This document shows, piece by piece, positions 8,115 to 16,564 of a stretch of DNA of 39,210 nucleotides; position 1 is the first letter of the stretch, and each line of letters begins with the position of its first letter. The notes beneath the pieces are model-generated. The model saw nothing but the letters and a program-made list of their open reading frames with translations, did no database searches and was not told the origin of the DNA. Source of the DNA: Eubacterium sp. (GTDB lineage Bacteria; Bacillota; Clostridia; Acetivibrionales; DSM-1351); contig JAQSXC010000034.1 in assembly GCA_029266335.1 (NCBI GenBank), positions 1 to 39,210 on the forward strand, in the 5' to 3' direction. The translations under genes and the position numbers were made by a program.

Positions 8115-8175
8115 TGACCAAGTCCTCCTTCCTAGCGTTAGCATATTCAATGCCAGGAAGGAGGATATCCGGTCA
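8115..8175. terminator. Long interrupted inverted repeat between converging genes
   Basis: TCCTCCTTCCT (8123-8133) pairs perfectly with AGGAAGGAGGA (8155-8165). An outer TGACC/GGTCA (8115-8119 with 8171-8175) extends it across a small internal loop. It lies between the Nif11-like gene and the converging gene at 8236, as a bidirectional terminator would. However, no clear T-run follows on either strand, so it may instead be an RNA-stability hairpin. Confidence 0.45.
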
Positions 8176-8235
8176 TCGTTTATCAATTTTTTACACATCC
8201 AGATAATCATTATAAGTGTATTATAAATCGTAAGT

Positions 8236-8562
8236 TTATGTCACATTGTAAATGTAGCCGTCACTCAAACTGTTTCTTAATCCGGTTTTGAGGTCACCAA
8301 TATTTTCTGCGTTATTACTCAGGACAACCACCGAAACTGTTTGTCTTGATCCGGTCCGGTACTGTATGTCCACCTTGTGATTATCATTGCCTATATCCCT
8401 TGCATCCAGGTGGAAATTTTCCGACAAGAGTATACTGTCACGGGTTACTAAATAATCATTTATATCTACCATTTCATCCAGAATATCTTCTTCAATTTCC
8501 CTCCTAAGGCGAGAATTTGTTGCCCCCATATTTCTTCCCTGTTCTCCTCTTGCTACCGGCAT
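8236..8562 (-). CDS. Hypothetical protein, last gene of unknown three-ORF cluster
   Basis: 108 residues; no family recognised. It begins MPVARGEQGRNMGATNSRLR, followed by an acidic helical stretch (REIEEDILDEMVDINDYLV) and a C-terminal half rich in beta-prone residues (DIQYRTGSRQTVSVVVLS). There is no signal peptide or membrane segment. The ATG at 8562 has AAGGAGGAG nine bases upstream, a strong site. It follows the split upstream gene by 24 bp on the same strand and was probably cotranscribed with it. Its product may work with that protein, but no function can be assigned. Confidence 0.7.
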   Translation of the reverse strand: MPVARGEQGRNMGATNSRLRREIEEDILDEMVDINDYLVTRDSILLSENFHLDARDIGNDNHKVDIQYRTGSRQTVSVVVLSNNAENIGDLKTGLRNSLSDGYIYNVT

Positions 8563-8585
8563 AATTACTCCTCCTTATCAATTAC

Positions 8586-8834
8586 TTATTTGTTTCCATT
8601 GAATTCAACCTTTGATGTTACACCGAGTATCTGCGGAACTGCGTTATCCGGACTTCTGAATGTGAGAGTTACAGTATTATCACCATTATCAACAGGTTGA
8701 AGTGATGCCAGTCCGTTGAATTTGAATCTGAACCCTATTAATTCAATCCAGTCTATATCCAGATTTGCATTAGCCACAAACTGCTGCTTATAGGTTTGAG
8801 TTGAAACAGTCAGTGTTATGGTGGGCTTATACAT
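8586..8834 (-). pseudogene. C-terminal part of frameshifted hypothetical gene
   Basis: This frame is open from 8966 to the stop at 8586, well beyond its first ATG at 8834. That ATG has no ribosome site (GAAACCATCTTTATT precedes it). Upstream codons give PLRWYNPVFVTPDAQII and GLNGCLHLIPETIFIMYKP in continuous, protein-like sequence. The stretch therefore looks like the 3' part (about 126 codons) of the gene at 8960-9787, displaced by one base. The visible part (YKPTITLTVSTQTYKQQF, then DIDWIELIGFRFKFNG) is beta-rich and not recognised. If expressed on its own from 8834 it would be an 82-residue protein, but that is less likely. Confidence 0.6.
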
Positions 8835-8959
8835 AATAAAGATGGTTTCGGGAATCAGATGAAGGCATCCATTAAGTCCGAAGAAACTGTCATTAGTCAG
8901 GCTTGTTGCCCCCTGAATAATTTGTGCATCAGGTGTAACAAATACCGGATTATACCATC

Positions 8960-9787
8960 TTAATGGTTATCTGTAATTATTCTAAAAGTGTCTACCTTTG
9001 TTTCAATTGATGTTTTCCAGCAGGATTGGACTACCTGTGTGGAATAAATGGTTTTCCAGGGACTTTCTATAACGCTGTCAGAATTTATTGTGACATCAAA
9101 ATCATATTGACCTTTTGTATAGCTGTCCCAACGTAGTTTATCACCTGAAAGGTTTCCGCCTATTGTGATTGAGGGAACTTTTATTGCGGCTCCTCCCCGG
9201 CTGATTGACATTGTATCTGAGCCAAGGTTGGCCAGGGTTTCACTTAAAGCTGCATCCATGGTTTTAAGGATGTCAGCCATTTCACTGTTAACTTCATCAA
9301 TTTGATTTTGAATATTGTTAATCTTATTTCCCCAACTCTTACCTCCCAATGGATCATTGAGCCATTCGGATTTTGTTGCCACGGTACCATTTGGATTTGT
9401 ATTATCTGAAACCCATATGTAGTAAGCTTTATTTGCTCCATCAGCTATTACCTGAAATTGATTGGTCAGATCGTCTGAAAGTACCTTTAATCTTTTATAG
9501 TCAGGATTATCATCACCCAATTTTGGTTTCAAGGATCTTATTAATGTAGAATAAGAAGTATCCAGTTGATCTCCTTTTACATAAAATCCGTCAAGATTAA
9601 GAGGAACTATATTTGCAATGTCATAGGCAATCTGATCGTTGCCTGTTACCCAGTTTGCAGCTACTGGTACCTGTGAAAATTGAAATACTGAAGTTTCACT
9701 GCTTTTTGCAACCAATCCAGGAAACTTTTGTGATAATGCGTCATACAAGTAATCAAATTGGGTACTCTTTTCAAAACCTTTAACCAT
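8960..9787 (-). CDS. Hypothetical protein, N-terminal part of frameshifted gene
   Basis: 275 residues ending in ...FRIITDNH, with an ATG at 9787 and a strong ACGGAGGT ribosome site. No family recognised. There is no signal peptide. The N-terminal third is mixed alpha/beta, residues about 150-195 form an amphipathic, possibly coiled helix (INNIQNQIDEVNSEMADILK), and the rest is beta-rich. Re-reading one C near 8966 gives continuous protein across the stop into the next open frame (DN-PLRWYNPVF...), so the intact protein would be about 400 residues. The junction is AACC, where one extra C would restore the frame. A sequencing error or real mutation is likelier than programmed shifting, because no X-XXY-YYZ slippery site is present. 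Confidence 0.65.
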   Translation of the reverse strand: MVKGFEKSTQFDYLYDALSQKFPGLVAKSSETSVFQFSQVPVAANWVTGNDQIAYDIANIVPLNLDGFYVKGDQLDTSYSTLIRSLKPKLGDDNPDYKRLKVLSDDLTNQFQVIADGANKAYYIWVSDNTNPNGTVATKSEWLNDPLGGKSWGNKINNIQNQIDEVNSEMADILKTMDAALSETLANLGSDTMSISRGGAAIKVPSITIGGNLSGDKLRWDSYTKGQYDFDVTINSDSVIESPWKTIYSTQVVQSCWKTSIETKVDTFRIITDNH

Positions 9788-10050
9788 AATTAATACCTCC
9801 GTTTATTGTCATAAGATTTATTAACCTTTAATTTGGAATAGCTATTCTAGAGCCACTATACACCTTAAAACAAAATAAGACTTAAAATTTATATAAAATA
9901 CAAAAATCTGATAATAAAGTACAATATTCTATGATATATTGCATAGTCGCAAATAGATAACCTGTCCGGGAATTACATACTCGACAGAATTATATTATTA
10001 AAGACGATAAAAGATTAAAAATGAAGAGATACACTTGATTTTACTTTATT

Positions 10051-11109
10051 CTAAAAATACTTCTTAGCCCTCAGCAGTTTAACGGAATTTGTATAGAAAA
10101 ACATCCCTCGTCCTCCGGCCTTCAGTAATGCTTTGCCGGTAATCCTATTCATTCCCTCCTCAGCTTTGGGATGAGTGATATAAATACTTAAAAGCAGTTT
10201 GACAGTGGCCCGTATGTGCTTTGGATACGCAGCTTTCATACTGACTGCTTTGTTAAGAAAAAATATAATCCTGTTTTCATATTCCTTCAGGTTCTCATAA
10301 TAAAAATCATAATTGATATCCCCTGAAGACATATCGTCATTGTAATTAATATAGCCTTCAAGTATTTTCTGGATGCAGCAGACCCACGGGAAAAAGGAAT
10401 TGTTCAGAGTCTCGGCTTTTTCATGGGACAGCTCGGGTTCTGTCGCGAGGGCAAGCAGCAGTTGTATTTCCAGAGAAGAGTCAATAGCCATACAGAATTC
10501 CCAGTTGGATAAATCGGGATATTTTTGCCCGTGAATGGAGCTCCATTTCATAAGATTAACTTCTTTGGCATTGTCGTCAGAGGAAAACTTTGTAATCTGC
10601 AGATCAATATATAGTGCCAGACATGCCGAAAGGTGATCTCTGACTATATCATAGGAGGGCAGCAGGCGGACCTTCTGCCGGCACTTTTCTACCAGAATGC
10701 TTAAATATCCGTCATCATCCTTTGAGGGGAAAAAAGTAAAATATTTTTCAAACTCATCTGCACGAAGATTTAGTGCATCTTTTAATGAAGAAAAAATTAC
10801 TTTCAGAAAGGGTTCCGTGCAACTGGAGGAACGATTGCAAATAGTATTTAAATATTGAACTATGGCCTGAAAAGAGAACATCACATCTGCAGCGGCTGCC
10901 ATATCAACGTTGGGATAAAACGCACATATGGATGAGACAGCCATATCAAACCTGTTTTTTTCCAAGGCCTCCCGGGCATTGGATTTAATCGATAGTTTAA
11001 TAATCCGTTTGCTGTATGCTCTGTATTCCTTCAAGCGCTTTTCGACAATTGGATATATGATTTTTTGATATTTTTTTGAATAATTATAACTCCTTATAAG
11101 GTTAAACAT
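10051..11109 (-). CDS. DUF2600 protein, divergent YtpB-like (tetraprenyl-beta-curcumene synthase) homologue
   Basis: 352 residues, all-helical, with the family layout: IYPIVEKRLKEYRAYSKRI near the N-terminus, the YLNTICNRS region (about 90-98), KDDDGYLSILVEKC (about 130-145), WEFCMAIDSSLE, and ILEGYINYNDDMSSGDINYD. In YtpB of Bacillus these proteins cyclise C35 prenyl diphosphate. From memory, family members read roughly DYLDNLCDR at the first motif and LDYFIDQEED at the later one. Here both have lost most of their aspartates (QYLNTICNR, LEGYINYNDD), so metal-dependent catalysis is doubtful. ATG at 11109 is preferred (AAAGGG ten bases upstream) over TTG at 11118. The gene stands alone, with no squalene-hopene-type cyclase nearby. 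Confidence 0.75.
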   Translation of the reverse strand: MFNLIRSYNYSKKYQKIIYPIVEKRLKEYRAYSKRIIKLSIKSNAREALEKNRFDMAVSSICAFYPNVDMAAAADVMFSFQAIVQYLNTICNRSSSCTEPFLKVIFSSLKDALNLRADEFEKYFTFFPSKDDDGYLSILVEKCRQKVRLLPSYDIVRDHLSACLALYIDLQITKFSSDDNAKEVNLMKWSSIHGQKYPDLSNWEFCMAIDSSLEIQLLLALATEPELSHEKAETLNNSFFPWVCCIQKILEGYINYNDDMSSGDINYDFYYENLKEYENRIIFFLNKAVSMKAAYPKHIRATVKLLLSIYITHPKAEEGMNRITGKALLKAGGRGMFFYTNSVKLLRAKKYF

Positions 11110-11170
11110 CCGGATCAAGCCCTTTCGAAATACGCATCAATTACTGTTTTCTACTATATAAATATTATCC

Positions 11171-11199
11171 TTGAAAAATTGAAAACAAATATGTATAGT
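11171..11199 (+). promoter_or_regulatory. Candidate sigma-A promoter for metG
   Basis: TTGAAA (11171-11176), a 17-base spacer and TATAGT (11194-11199) match the housekeeping consensus, about 130 bp ahead of metG. The leader between promoter and start is short and shows neither T-box nor S-box features. Confidence 0.55.
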
Positions 11200-11327
11200 A
11201 GTAATGAGTACTAACTATAAAATTATACCATGTTAGGGAACAATTAAATAATATAAAACATTATTTTATAAAATTAATATCTATTGTTGCAAAAAATGCA
11301 GCTTTTAGTAACAAATGAGGAGGAAGC

Positions 11328-13331
11328 ATGTCTAAAAAAACATATTATATTTCAACACCAATTTATTATCCGAGTGGAAAGCTACACATAGGACATTCAT
11401 ATACTACAGTTGCAGCTGATGCTGTTTCCAGATATAAGAGGTTGAAGGGCTACGATGTAATGTTTTTGACAGGTACTGACGAGCATGGTCAAAAGATACA
11501 GAGAAAGGCCGAAGAAAAGGGCATTACTCCAAAACAATATGTAGATGAGATTGTATCAGGTATAAAAGATCTTTGGAAATTAATGAGGATAACCAACGAC
11601 AGGTTTATCAGAACTACTGATGATGAGCACGTGGAAGCTGTTCAAAAGATATTTAAGAAGCTTTATGACCAGGGAGACATTTATAAAAGTGAATATGAAG
11701 GCTGGTACTGTACTCCTTGCGAATCCTTCTGGACAAAGACGCAGCTGGTAGAGGGCAAGTGCCCTGACTGCGGCCGTGAGGTTGAATTGACCAAGGAGGA
11801 AAGTTATTTCTTCAGATTGTCAAAGTATCAGGACAGACTAATTAAACACATTGAAGAAAATCCTGAATTTATACAGCCTGTATCCAGGCAGAATGAAATG
11901 CTCAATAACTTCCTGAGACCTGGGCTTGAGGATATTGCAGTATCCAGAACTACCTTTAACTGGGGAGTTCCTGTATCCTTTGATGACAAACATGTTGTGT
12001 ATGTATGGATAGATGCTTTGTCAAATTATATAACCGCGCTTGGCTACTCTGCACAGGATGATACTCTTTTCCAGAAGTACTGGCCTGCAGATGTTCATCT
12101 GGTTGGAAAGGAAATCGTAAGATTTCATACTATAATATGGCCTGCCATGCTTATGGCACTGGATTTGCCATTGCCTAAGCAGGTTTACGGACATGGCTGG
12201 CTGCTGCTGGAAGGCGGCAAAATGTCCAAATCAAAGGGCAATGTAGTTGACCCTCAGATATTGGTGGATAAGTATGGGCTGGATGCAATCAGATACTTCC
12301 TGCTGAGAGAAGTACCATTTGGATCAGACGGCATATTCTCCAATGAAGCGCTTATAAACAGAATTAATTCGGATTTGGCAAATGATCTGGGCAACCTTGT
12401 CAGCAGAACTGTTGCCATGATAGATAAATACTTTGGAGGTTCTATTCCTGCTGAAAAAGTTGCAGGGGATTTTGACAGTGAACTTATAAAACTTGTTGGA
12501 GAAACTCCTGCGAAGGTGGAGGAACTGCTTGATAAACTGCAATTCAGTACAGCTTTGACAGAAATTTGGAAGGCTGTGTCCAGAACCAATAAGTATATAG
12601 ATGAAACAATGCCCTGGGTATTGGCCAAGGATGAGGCCAACAATCCAAGACTGGCACAGGTAATGTACAATCTGGCCGAAACACTGAGGATTATATCAAT
12701 ACTTATACAGCCATTTATGCCTGAGACACCCGAGAAAATATGGAATCAGCTGGGTATTACCGACAAGAGCCTGGTAGAATGGGAAAAGTCCAAGGAATGG
12801 GGAGTTTATCCTGTGGGTGCCGGCATAAATAAAGGGGATGTCATATTCCCAAGAATAGACTTGAAGAAGGAACTCGAAGAGATAGAGAAAATGTCTGAAA
12901 AGGCTGCTGAAGCAAACAATACGGCAGAGGTCCCCAAGGCTAAGGAAGTTCAAAAGCCTGCTAAAACCGAAAAGACTGCAGAACCACCTGTTGACGAAAC
13001 AAATGCAAACCTGATAACTATTGACGATTTCGCAAAGGTGGATTTGAGAGTTGCAAAGGTACTTGAAGCAGAAAAGGTAGAAAAGGCCGACAAACTTCTC
13101 AAGATGAAGCTGCAGGTGGGTGATGAGGTCAGACAGGTTGTTTCAGGTATAGCAAAATACTATACTCCTGAGGAAATGGTAGGAAAGACCTTGATACTTG
13201 TTGCAAACCTGAAGCCCGCCAAGCTCAGGGGTATTGAATCCCAGGGCATGATTCTGGCGGCTTCCGATGAAAACGGATTGTCATTGGTAACCATAGACAA
13301 GGATATGCCAAGCGGAGCCCATGTAGGATAG
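11328..13331 (+). CDS. metG: Methionyl-tRNA synthetase with C-terminal tRNA-binding domain
   Basis: 667 residues; cytoplasmic class Ia synthetase that charges tRNA-Met and initiator tRNA. The catalytic Rossmann fold has HIGH at 20-23 and KMSKS at 298-302. A zinc knuckle insertion has paired cysteines at C128/C131 and C145/C148 (CTPC...CPDC). The anticodon-binding helical domain follows (about 340-510), then a lysine/glutamate/alanine-rich linker (about 520-560), and a C-terminal OB-fold tRNA-binding (EMAP-type) domain from about 563 (ITIDDFAKVDLRVAKV) to the end, which also serves for dimerisation. The ATG at 11328 has GAGGAGG six bases upstream. It heads the conserved metG-tatD-yabE-rsmA neighbourhood of Firmicutes. 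Confidence 0.98.
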   Translation: MSKKTYYISTPIYYPSGKLHIGHSYTTVAADAVSRYKRLKGYDVMFLTGTDEHGQKIQRKAEEKGITPKQYVDEIVSGIKDLWKLMRITNDRFIRTTDDEHVEAVQKIFKKLYDQGDIYKSEYEGWYCTPCESFWTKTQLVEGKCPDCGREVELTKEESYFFRLSKYQDRLIKHIEENPEFIQPVSRQNEMLNNFLRPGLEDIAVSRTTFNWGVPVSFDDKHVVYVWIDALSNYITALGYSAQDDTLFQKYWPADVHLVGKEIVRFHTIIWPAMLMALDLPLPKQVYGHGWLLLEGGKMSKSKGNVVDPQILVDKYGLDAIRYFLLREVPFGSDGIFSNEALINRINSDLANDLGNLVSRTVAMIDKYFGGSIPAEKVAGDFDSELIKLVGETPAKVEELLDKLQFSTALTEIWKAVSRTNKYIDETMPWVLAKDEANNPRLAQVMYNLAETLRIISILIQPFMPETPEKIWNQLGITDKSLVEWEKSKEWGVYPVGAGINKGDVIFPRIDLKKELEEIEKMSEKAAEANNTAEVPKAKEVQKPAKTEKTAEPPVDETNANLITIDDFAKVDLRVAKVLEAEKVEKADKLLKMKLQVGDEVRQVVSGIAKYYTPEEMVGKTLILVANLKPAKLRGIESQGMILAASDENGLSLVTIDKDMPSGAHVG

Positions 13332-13345
13332 TAAAAATTCTGAGA

Positions 13346-13526
13346 ACCTGCCTAATATCAGCTTGTGCTTGGCATTTTGAGTGAATTTTGTGTCAGGCAA
13401 GGCAAATTTTTGAAGGAATAATTTGTTTATAAAAGTCAAACTATTAATAGTTTGACTTTGGAAAATTTAACGCCCCATGGCACAAAATCCGCAAAAATAA
13501 CGAGTGCAATGAGATATTAGACAGCT
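13346..13526. mobile_element. Fold-back MITE-like element, copy 1 (metG-tatD gap)
   Basis: About 180 bp highly similar to 38480-38658. The central block (about 13400-13470) is almost identical between copies and contains a perfect 28-bp palindrome (13432-13459, centred on TTAA). The right end reads GAGATATTAGACAGC. The left end (CCTGCCTAATATCA) is a slightly decayed version of the inverted repeat that is perfect in copy 2. There is no coding capacity. It ends 17 bp before the tatD start and may supply or disturb that gene's upstream region. Confidence 0.75.
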
Positions 13527-13543
13527 CTAAATAAGGTGATACT

Positions 13544-14311
13544 TTGATTTTTGATACACACGCACATTATGACGATAAACGTTTTGACGAAGATAGAGAT
13601 GTTTTGTTGAACCAGCTCCATCAGGACGGAATTTCATACATTTTAAATGCCAGCGCCAGCCCGGAATCACTGGACGCATCTATTGCGCTGGCGGAAAAAT
13701 ATCCTTTTGTCTATGCTGCACTTGGTATACATCCGCATGATGCAGAAAAAATGGATGAAAAAATTATAGATAAAATCAGGGCTCTGTCGAAAAACAGTAA
13801 AGTAGTTGCAATAGGGGAAATTGGATTGGACTACTACTACGATAATTCCCCCAGAGATATACAAAGATACTGGTTTGAAAGACAGATTGAACTGGCTAAG
13901 GAATTAAGCCTGCCTATTATTATCCATGACAGAGATGCACATGAGGATACCATTAACATATTAAAGAAAACCGATGTAAAACAGGTAGGGGGAATTTTTC
14001 ATTGTTTCTCCGGCAGCGCCCAGATGGCTATGGAAATGCTCAGGCTGAACCTGTACATTGCCATTGGCGGACCTGTAACCTTTAAAAATGCAAGAAAAAC
14101 AATTGAGGTAGTAGAAGCTGTTCCTCTGGAAAAACTTTTGGTTGAAACAGATTGCCCCTATTTATCTCCTGAACCTTACAGGGGAAAACGAAATAATTCG
14201 GGCTATTTGGTTCACATTATTCGGAAAATAGCTGAAATTAAAGGAATAAGTGAGTCTGAAGTTGCTGAGACAACACTGATGAATGCGAAAAAGGTATTCG
14301 GATTGAAATAA
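13544..14311 (+). CDS. tatD: TatD-family metal-dependent hydrolase/DNase
   Basis: 255 residues, full length. TIM-barrel metallohydrolase with the complete metal set: H6 and H8 (DTHAHYD), E92 (GEIGLDYYY), H128 (IIHDRDAHED), H153 (IFHCFSGS) and D203 (VETDCPYLSPEPYRGKRN). Family members are 3'-5' exonucleases or deoxyribonucleases acting on single-stranded or damaged DNA; the Bacillus orthologue YabD lies in the same position after the Met-tRNA synthetase. The start is TTG at 13544, with AAGGTGAT four bases upstream. The MITE-like element sits between it and metG. Confidence 0.95.
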   Translation: MIFDTHAHYDDKRFDEDRDVLLNQLHQDGISYILNASASPESLDASIALAEKYPFVYAALGIHPHDAEKMDEKIIDKIRALSKNSKVVAIGEIGLDYYYDNSPRDIQRYWFERQIELAKELSLPIIIHDRDAHEDTINILKKTDVKQVGGIFHCFSGSAQMAMEMLRLNLYIAIGGPVTFKNARKTIEVVEAVPLEKLLVETDCPYLSPEPYRGKRNNSGYLVHIIRKIAEIKGISESEVAETTLMNAKKVFGLK

Positions 14312-14348
14312 AATAATAAGTCTTAATTGATTCTCAAGGAGATGAAAT

Positions 14349-15062
14349 ATGAAAAAGTTTATTATTGTTATCATCTTTGTATTTCTAATCGCAATACTTA
14401 TTTCTTTTAATTACCTGCTGTGGGACAGGGAGAAACAGCTGGAGAATTTTAAGGATTTGAGTAATGCCAAAAACCTGAGTATTGATACCCTGGGAGAAAA
14501 AATCGACAACCTTGACAAGCTCAACAAGGAGCTTAATGCCAGGATCGATACTCTGACAAGTGAAAATACTGACATGAAAGATAACATCTCCAGCCTTAAC
14601 AATGAAAATCAGCAAATAAAACTTGAAATTGCTTCAAAAAACCAACTAATAGAAATGCTGAAAAGTAATCTGAATATGGAACCCTTTGAATCAGTAATCA
14701 AAAAATGGGTTGATGCCGTTAATTCAAAAAATTATCAGAGCGCTATAGCTTTAATATCCAAGAATTCCAAAGATGAAATTTTAAATAATGAGGAAAACTT
14801 GAAATCAACCTGTCAAAGTGAAATTAAGGCAATCAGGCTTAAATCAACCAAGCTTTTTACCGAAATTGCAGACGAGGAACATTTGTCAAAAATCCAGTTT
14901 AAAGTAATTCTGGAAGTGGATAAACCGGAAGTGACGGATCAAAACAAGGAAAACGTAACTGATTTGCTCTATAAAAGCGGTGAAAATGAGAAGTACATAA
15001 CCATGGAATTTGATGCAGGAGCCAAGGAATGGCGTGTTCTGGAGCTTTCAGACAAACCGTGA
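14349..15062 (+). CDS. Membrane-anchored coiled-coil protein of unknown function
   Basis: 237 residues. A single N-terminal membrane helix (about 4-24, KFIIVIIFVFLIAILISF) is followed by a long heptad-like coiled coil (about 27-105, many Leu/Ile/Asn) and a small alpha/beta domain (about 113-232; starting ESVIKKWVDAVNSKNYQSAI and ending ITMEFDAGAKEWRVLEL). The terminal domain has the look of an NTF2-like or DUF4878-type fold, which I infer only from the pattern. Topology would place the coil and domain outside the cell. The ATG at 14349 has AAGGAGATG upstream. It lies 37 bp after tatD, so probably in its transcript. Confidence 0.8.
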   Translation: MKKFIIVIIFVFLIAILISFNYLLWDREKQLENFKDLSNAKNLSIDTLGEKIDNLDKLNKELNARIDTLTSENTDMKDNISSLNNENQQIKLEIASKNQLIEMLKSNLNMEPFESVIKKWVDAVNSKNYQSAIALISKNSKDEILNNEENLKSTCQSEIKAIRLKSTKLFTEIADEEHLSKIQFKVILEVDKPEVTDQNKENVTDLLYKSGENEKYITMEFDAGAKEWRVLELSDKP

Positions 15063-15181
15063 GATCAGAAAAATTTCAGTAAGTCATAAAAAAAGGCACT
15101 GAATAATATACTAAAATCCAGTTAATAATTGTAAACAAGGGATTGAATTGGAAAAACTTTACCATTTTCTAGGCAATAAAT

Positions 15182-15210
15182 TTGACAAAATTATACGCTT
15201 AGAATAAAAT
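15182..15210 (+). promoter_or_regulatory. Sigma-A promoter for yabE
   Basis: Perfect -35 TTGACA (15182-15187), 17-base spacer and -10 TAAAAT (15205-15210), 45 bp ahead of the yabE start. Confidence 0.7.
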
Positions 15211-15254
15211 AGTTGCAGTCCCTTTGAATATTTCTAACAGGAGGTTAGTATTTT

Positions 15255-16367
15255 ATGATACCGATTGCGAAGAATATTAAAAGGTATTTTTCACAAATGA
15301 ATTTTTCCATGTTTGGCAGAAGAAAGCATGAAGGTTCATTCAAAATCAGAACATTGGATATTGCAATAATATGTCTTGCCGTTGTTATATCCGTTACTGC
15401 GGGGTTCTTTGTATTTAACGGGTTGAAAAGACACGTGGTAATCAACGACAATGGACATGAGATTGCACTAAAGACAATGAAGGCAACAGTGAGAGAGGTA
15501 CTAGAGCAGACAGGCACAACTGTAGCAGGTGGAGACTACATTAGCATGCCGTTTGACGCGAAGCTCGCAAGGATAACTGAGAATAGGATAGAGATAAAGA
15601 GAGCGGTACCTGTTTCAATTAATGTGGATGGAAAAGAGCTTGAGGTAAAAACCTATAAGGATACTGTCAAAGAGGTACTAAGCGACAACGCTGTAAGCGT
15701 CGACGAAGATGATAAACTTGTCGGGTCTCAATTGGGAGACAAAATTGTATCCAACATGGACATATCGATTATCCGTGTAGATGAAAAGACAGTAACAGAA
15801 ACTTCTCCAATTCCATTTAAGACAATTACCAAAGACAACAACAGACTGGACAAAGGATTAAAAAATACAGTAAGAGAAGGAAAAGAAGGCGTTAGAGCAA
15901 AGACATATAATGTAGTTTACGAGAATGGAAAGCAGATCGCTAAACAATTAGTCGGTGATATTATATCATCAAATCCGTTGGATAAAATTGTTGAAGTCGG
16001 TACGGTTTTAAACTACAAGACATCCAGAGGTGATACATTAAGATTTTCAAAAGCCATGAATATGAGGGCAACCTCGTATACCGCTTCTTTCGCTGATACC
16101 GGAAAGCACCCCGGAGATCCGGGCTTTGGAATTACAGCTACCGGAGCAAGAGTTAGAAAGGGAATTATTGCAGTAGACCCAAGCGTTATTCCTCTTGGAA
16201 CCAGAGTTTATGTTGAGATTCCCGGAGCTGCACCTGACTATGGATATGCAGTGGCAGCCGATGTTGGAGGAGCAATTAAAGGAAACAAGATAGATGTTTA
16301 TCTTGATTCCAGCGGTGCTGTAAGCGCCTGGGGAGTAAAAAAAGTAAAGGTTTATATACTCAAATAA
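15255..16367 (+). CDS. yabE: YabE-like cell-wall protein with DUF348, G5 and 3D domains
   Basis: 370 residues, resuscitation-promoting-factor-like. The cytoplasmic N-terminus is followed by one membrane helix (about 35-55), two DUF348 repeats (about 59-102 and 118-162), a G5 domain (about 175-253) and a C-terminal 3D domain (about 268-370). The three aspartates that name the 3D domain are D308 (IIAVDPSVIPLGTRVYVE), D336 (AADVGG) and D347 (KIDVY). Proteins of this build are secreted peptidoglycan lytic enzymes related to MltA and Rpf, acting during growth or germination. The ATG at 15255 has AGGAGG upstream. In many Firmicutes rnmV and rsmA follow directly; here the next gene on this strand is a chemoreceptor. 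Confidence 0.92.
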   Translation: MIPIAKNIKRYFSQMNFSMFGRRKHEGSFKIRTLDIAIICLAVVISVTAGFFVFNGLKRHVVINDNGHEIALKTMKATVREVLEQTGTTVAGGDYISMPFDAKLARITENRIEIKRAVPVSINVDGKELEVKTYKDTVKEVLSDNAVSVDEDDKLVGSQLGDKIVSNMDISIIRVDEKTVTETSPIPFKTITKDNNRLDKGLKNTVREGKEGVRAKTYNVVYENGKQIAKQLVGDIISSNPLDKIVEVGTVLNYKTSRGDTLRFSKAMNMRATSYTASFADTGKHPGDPGFGITATGARVRKGIIAVDPSVIPLGTRVYVEIPGAAPDYGYAVAADVGGAIKGNKIDVYLDSSGAVSAWGVKKVKVYILK

Positions 16368-16423
16368 TGAGTTAGTTAAATTTTAGTATGTAGCCAAATA
16401 AAAAAGTTTTAAAGGGACTGTTT

Positions 16424-16458
16424 GAGCTGATTCGTATATTCGGATCAGCTCATTTTCT
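16424..16458 (+). terminator. Terminator-like hairpin after yabE (homologous to 27023-27050)
   Basis: GAGCTGATTCG (16424-16434) pairs with CGGATCAGCTC (16441-16451) around a TATATT loop and is followed by ATTTTCTT. A near-copy of the same hairpin follows rsmA. Confidence 0.65.
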
Positions 16459-16564
16459 TGGTGTTTATTACCGGTATGGATATACAATGGATGAAAGTAT
16501 TGAGATGACTTAATTTGATTAGTATAGCATAAGCCCGAATATGTAAATTCAGCATTGTACCCGG

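Noticed and set aside
8960..8972. Programmed -1 ribosomal frameshift
   Set aside because: No slippery heptamer in the short overlap window (8962-8966) and no clear downstream pseudoknot; a simple one-base change explains it.
11200..11327. T-box or S-box leader for metG
   Set aside because: Only about 130 nt of AT-rich leader, with no specifier stem, T-box sequence or SAM-aptamer pattern.
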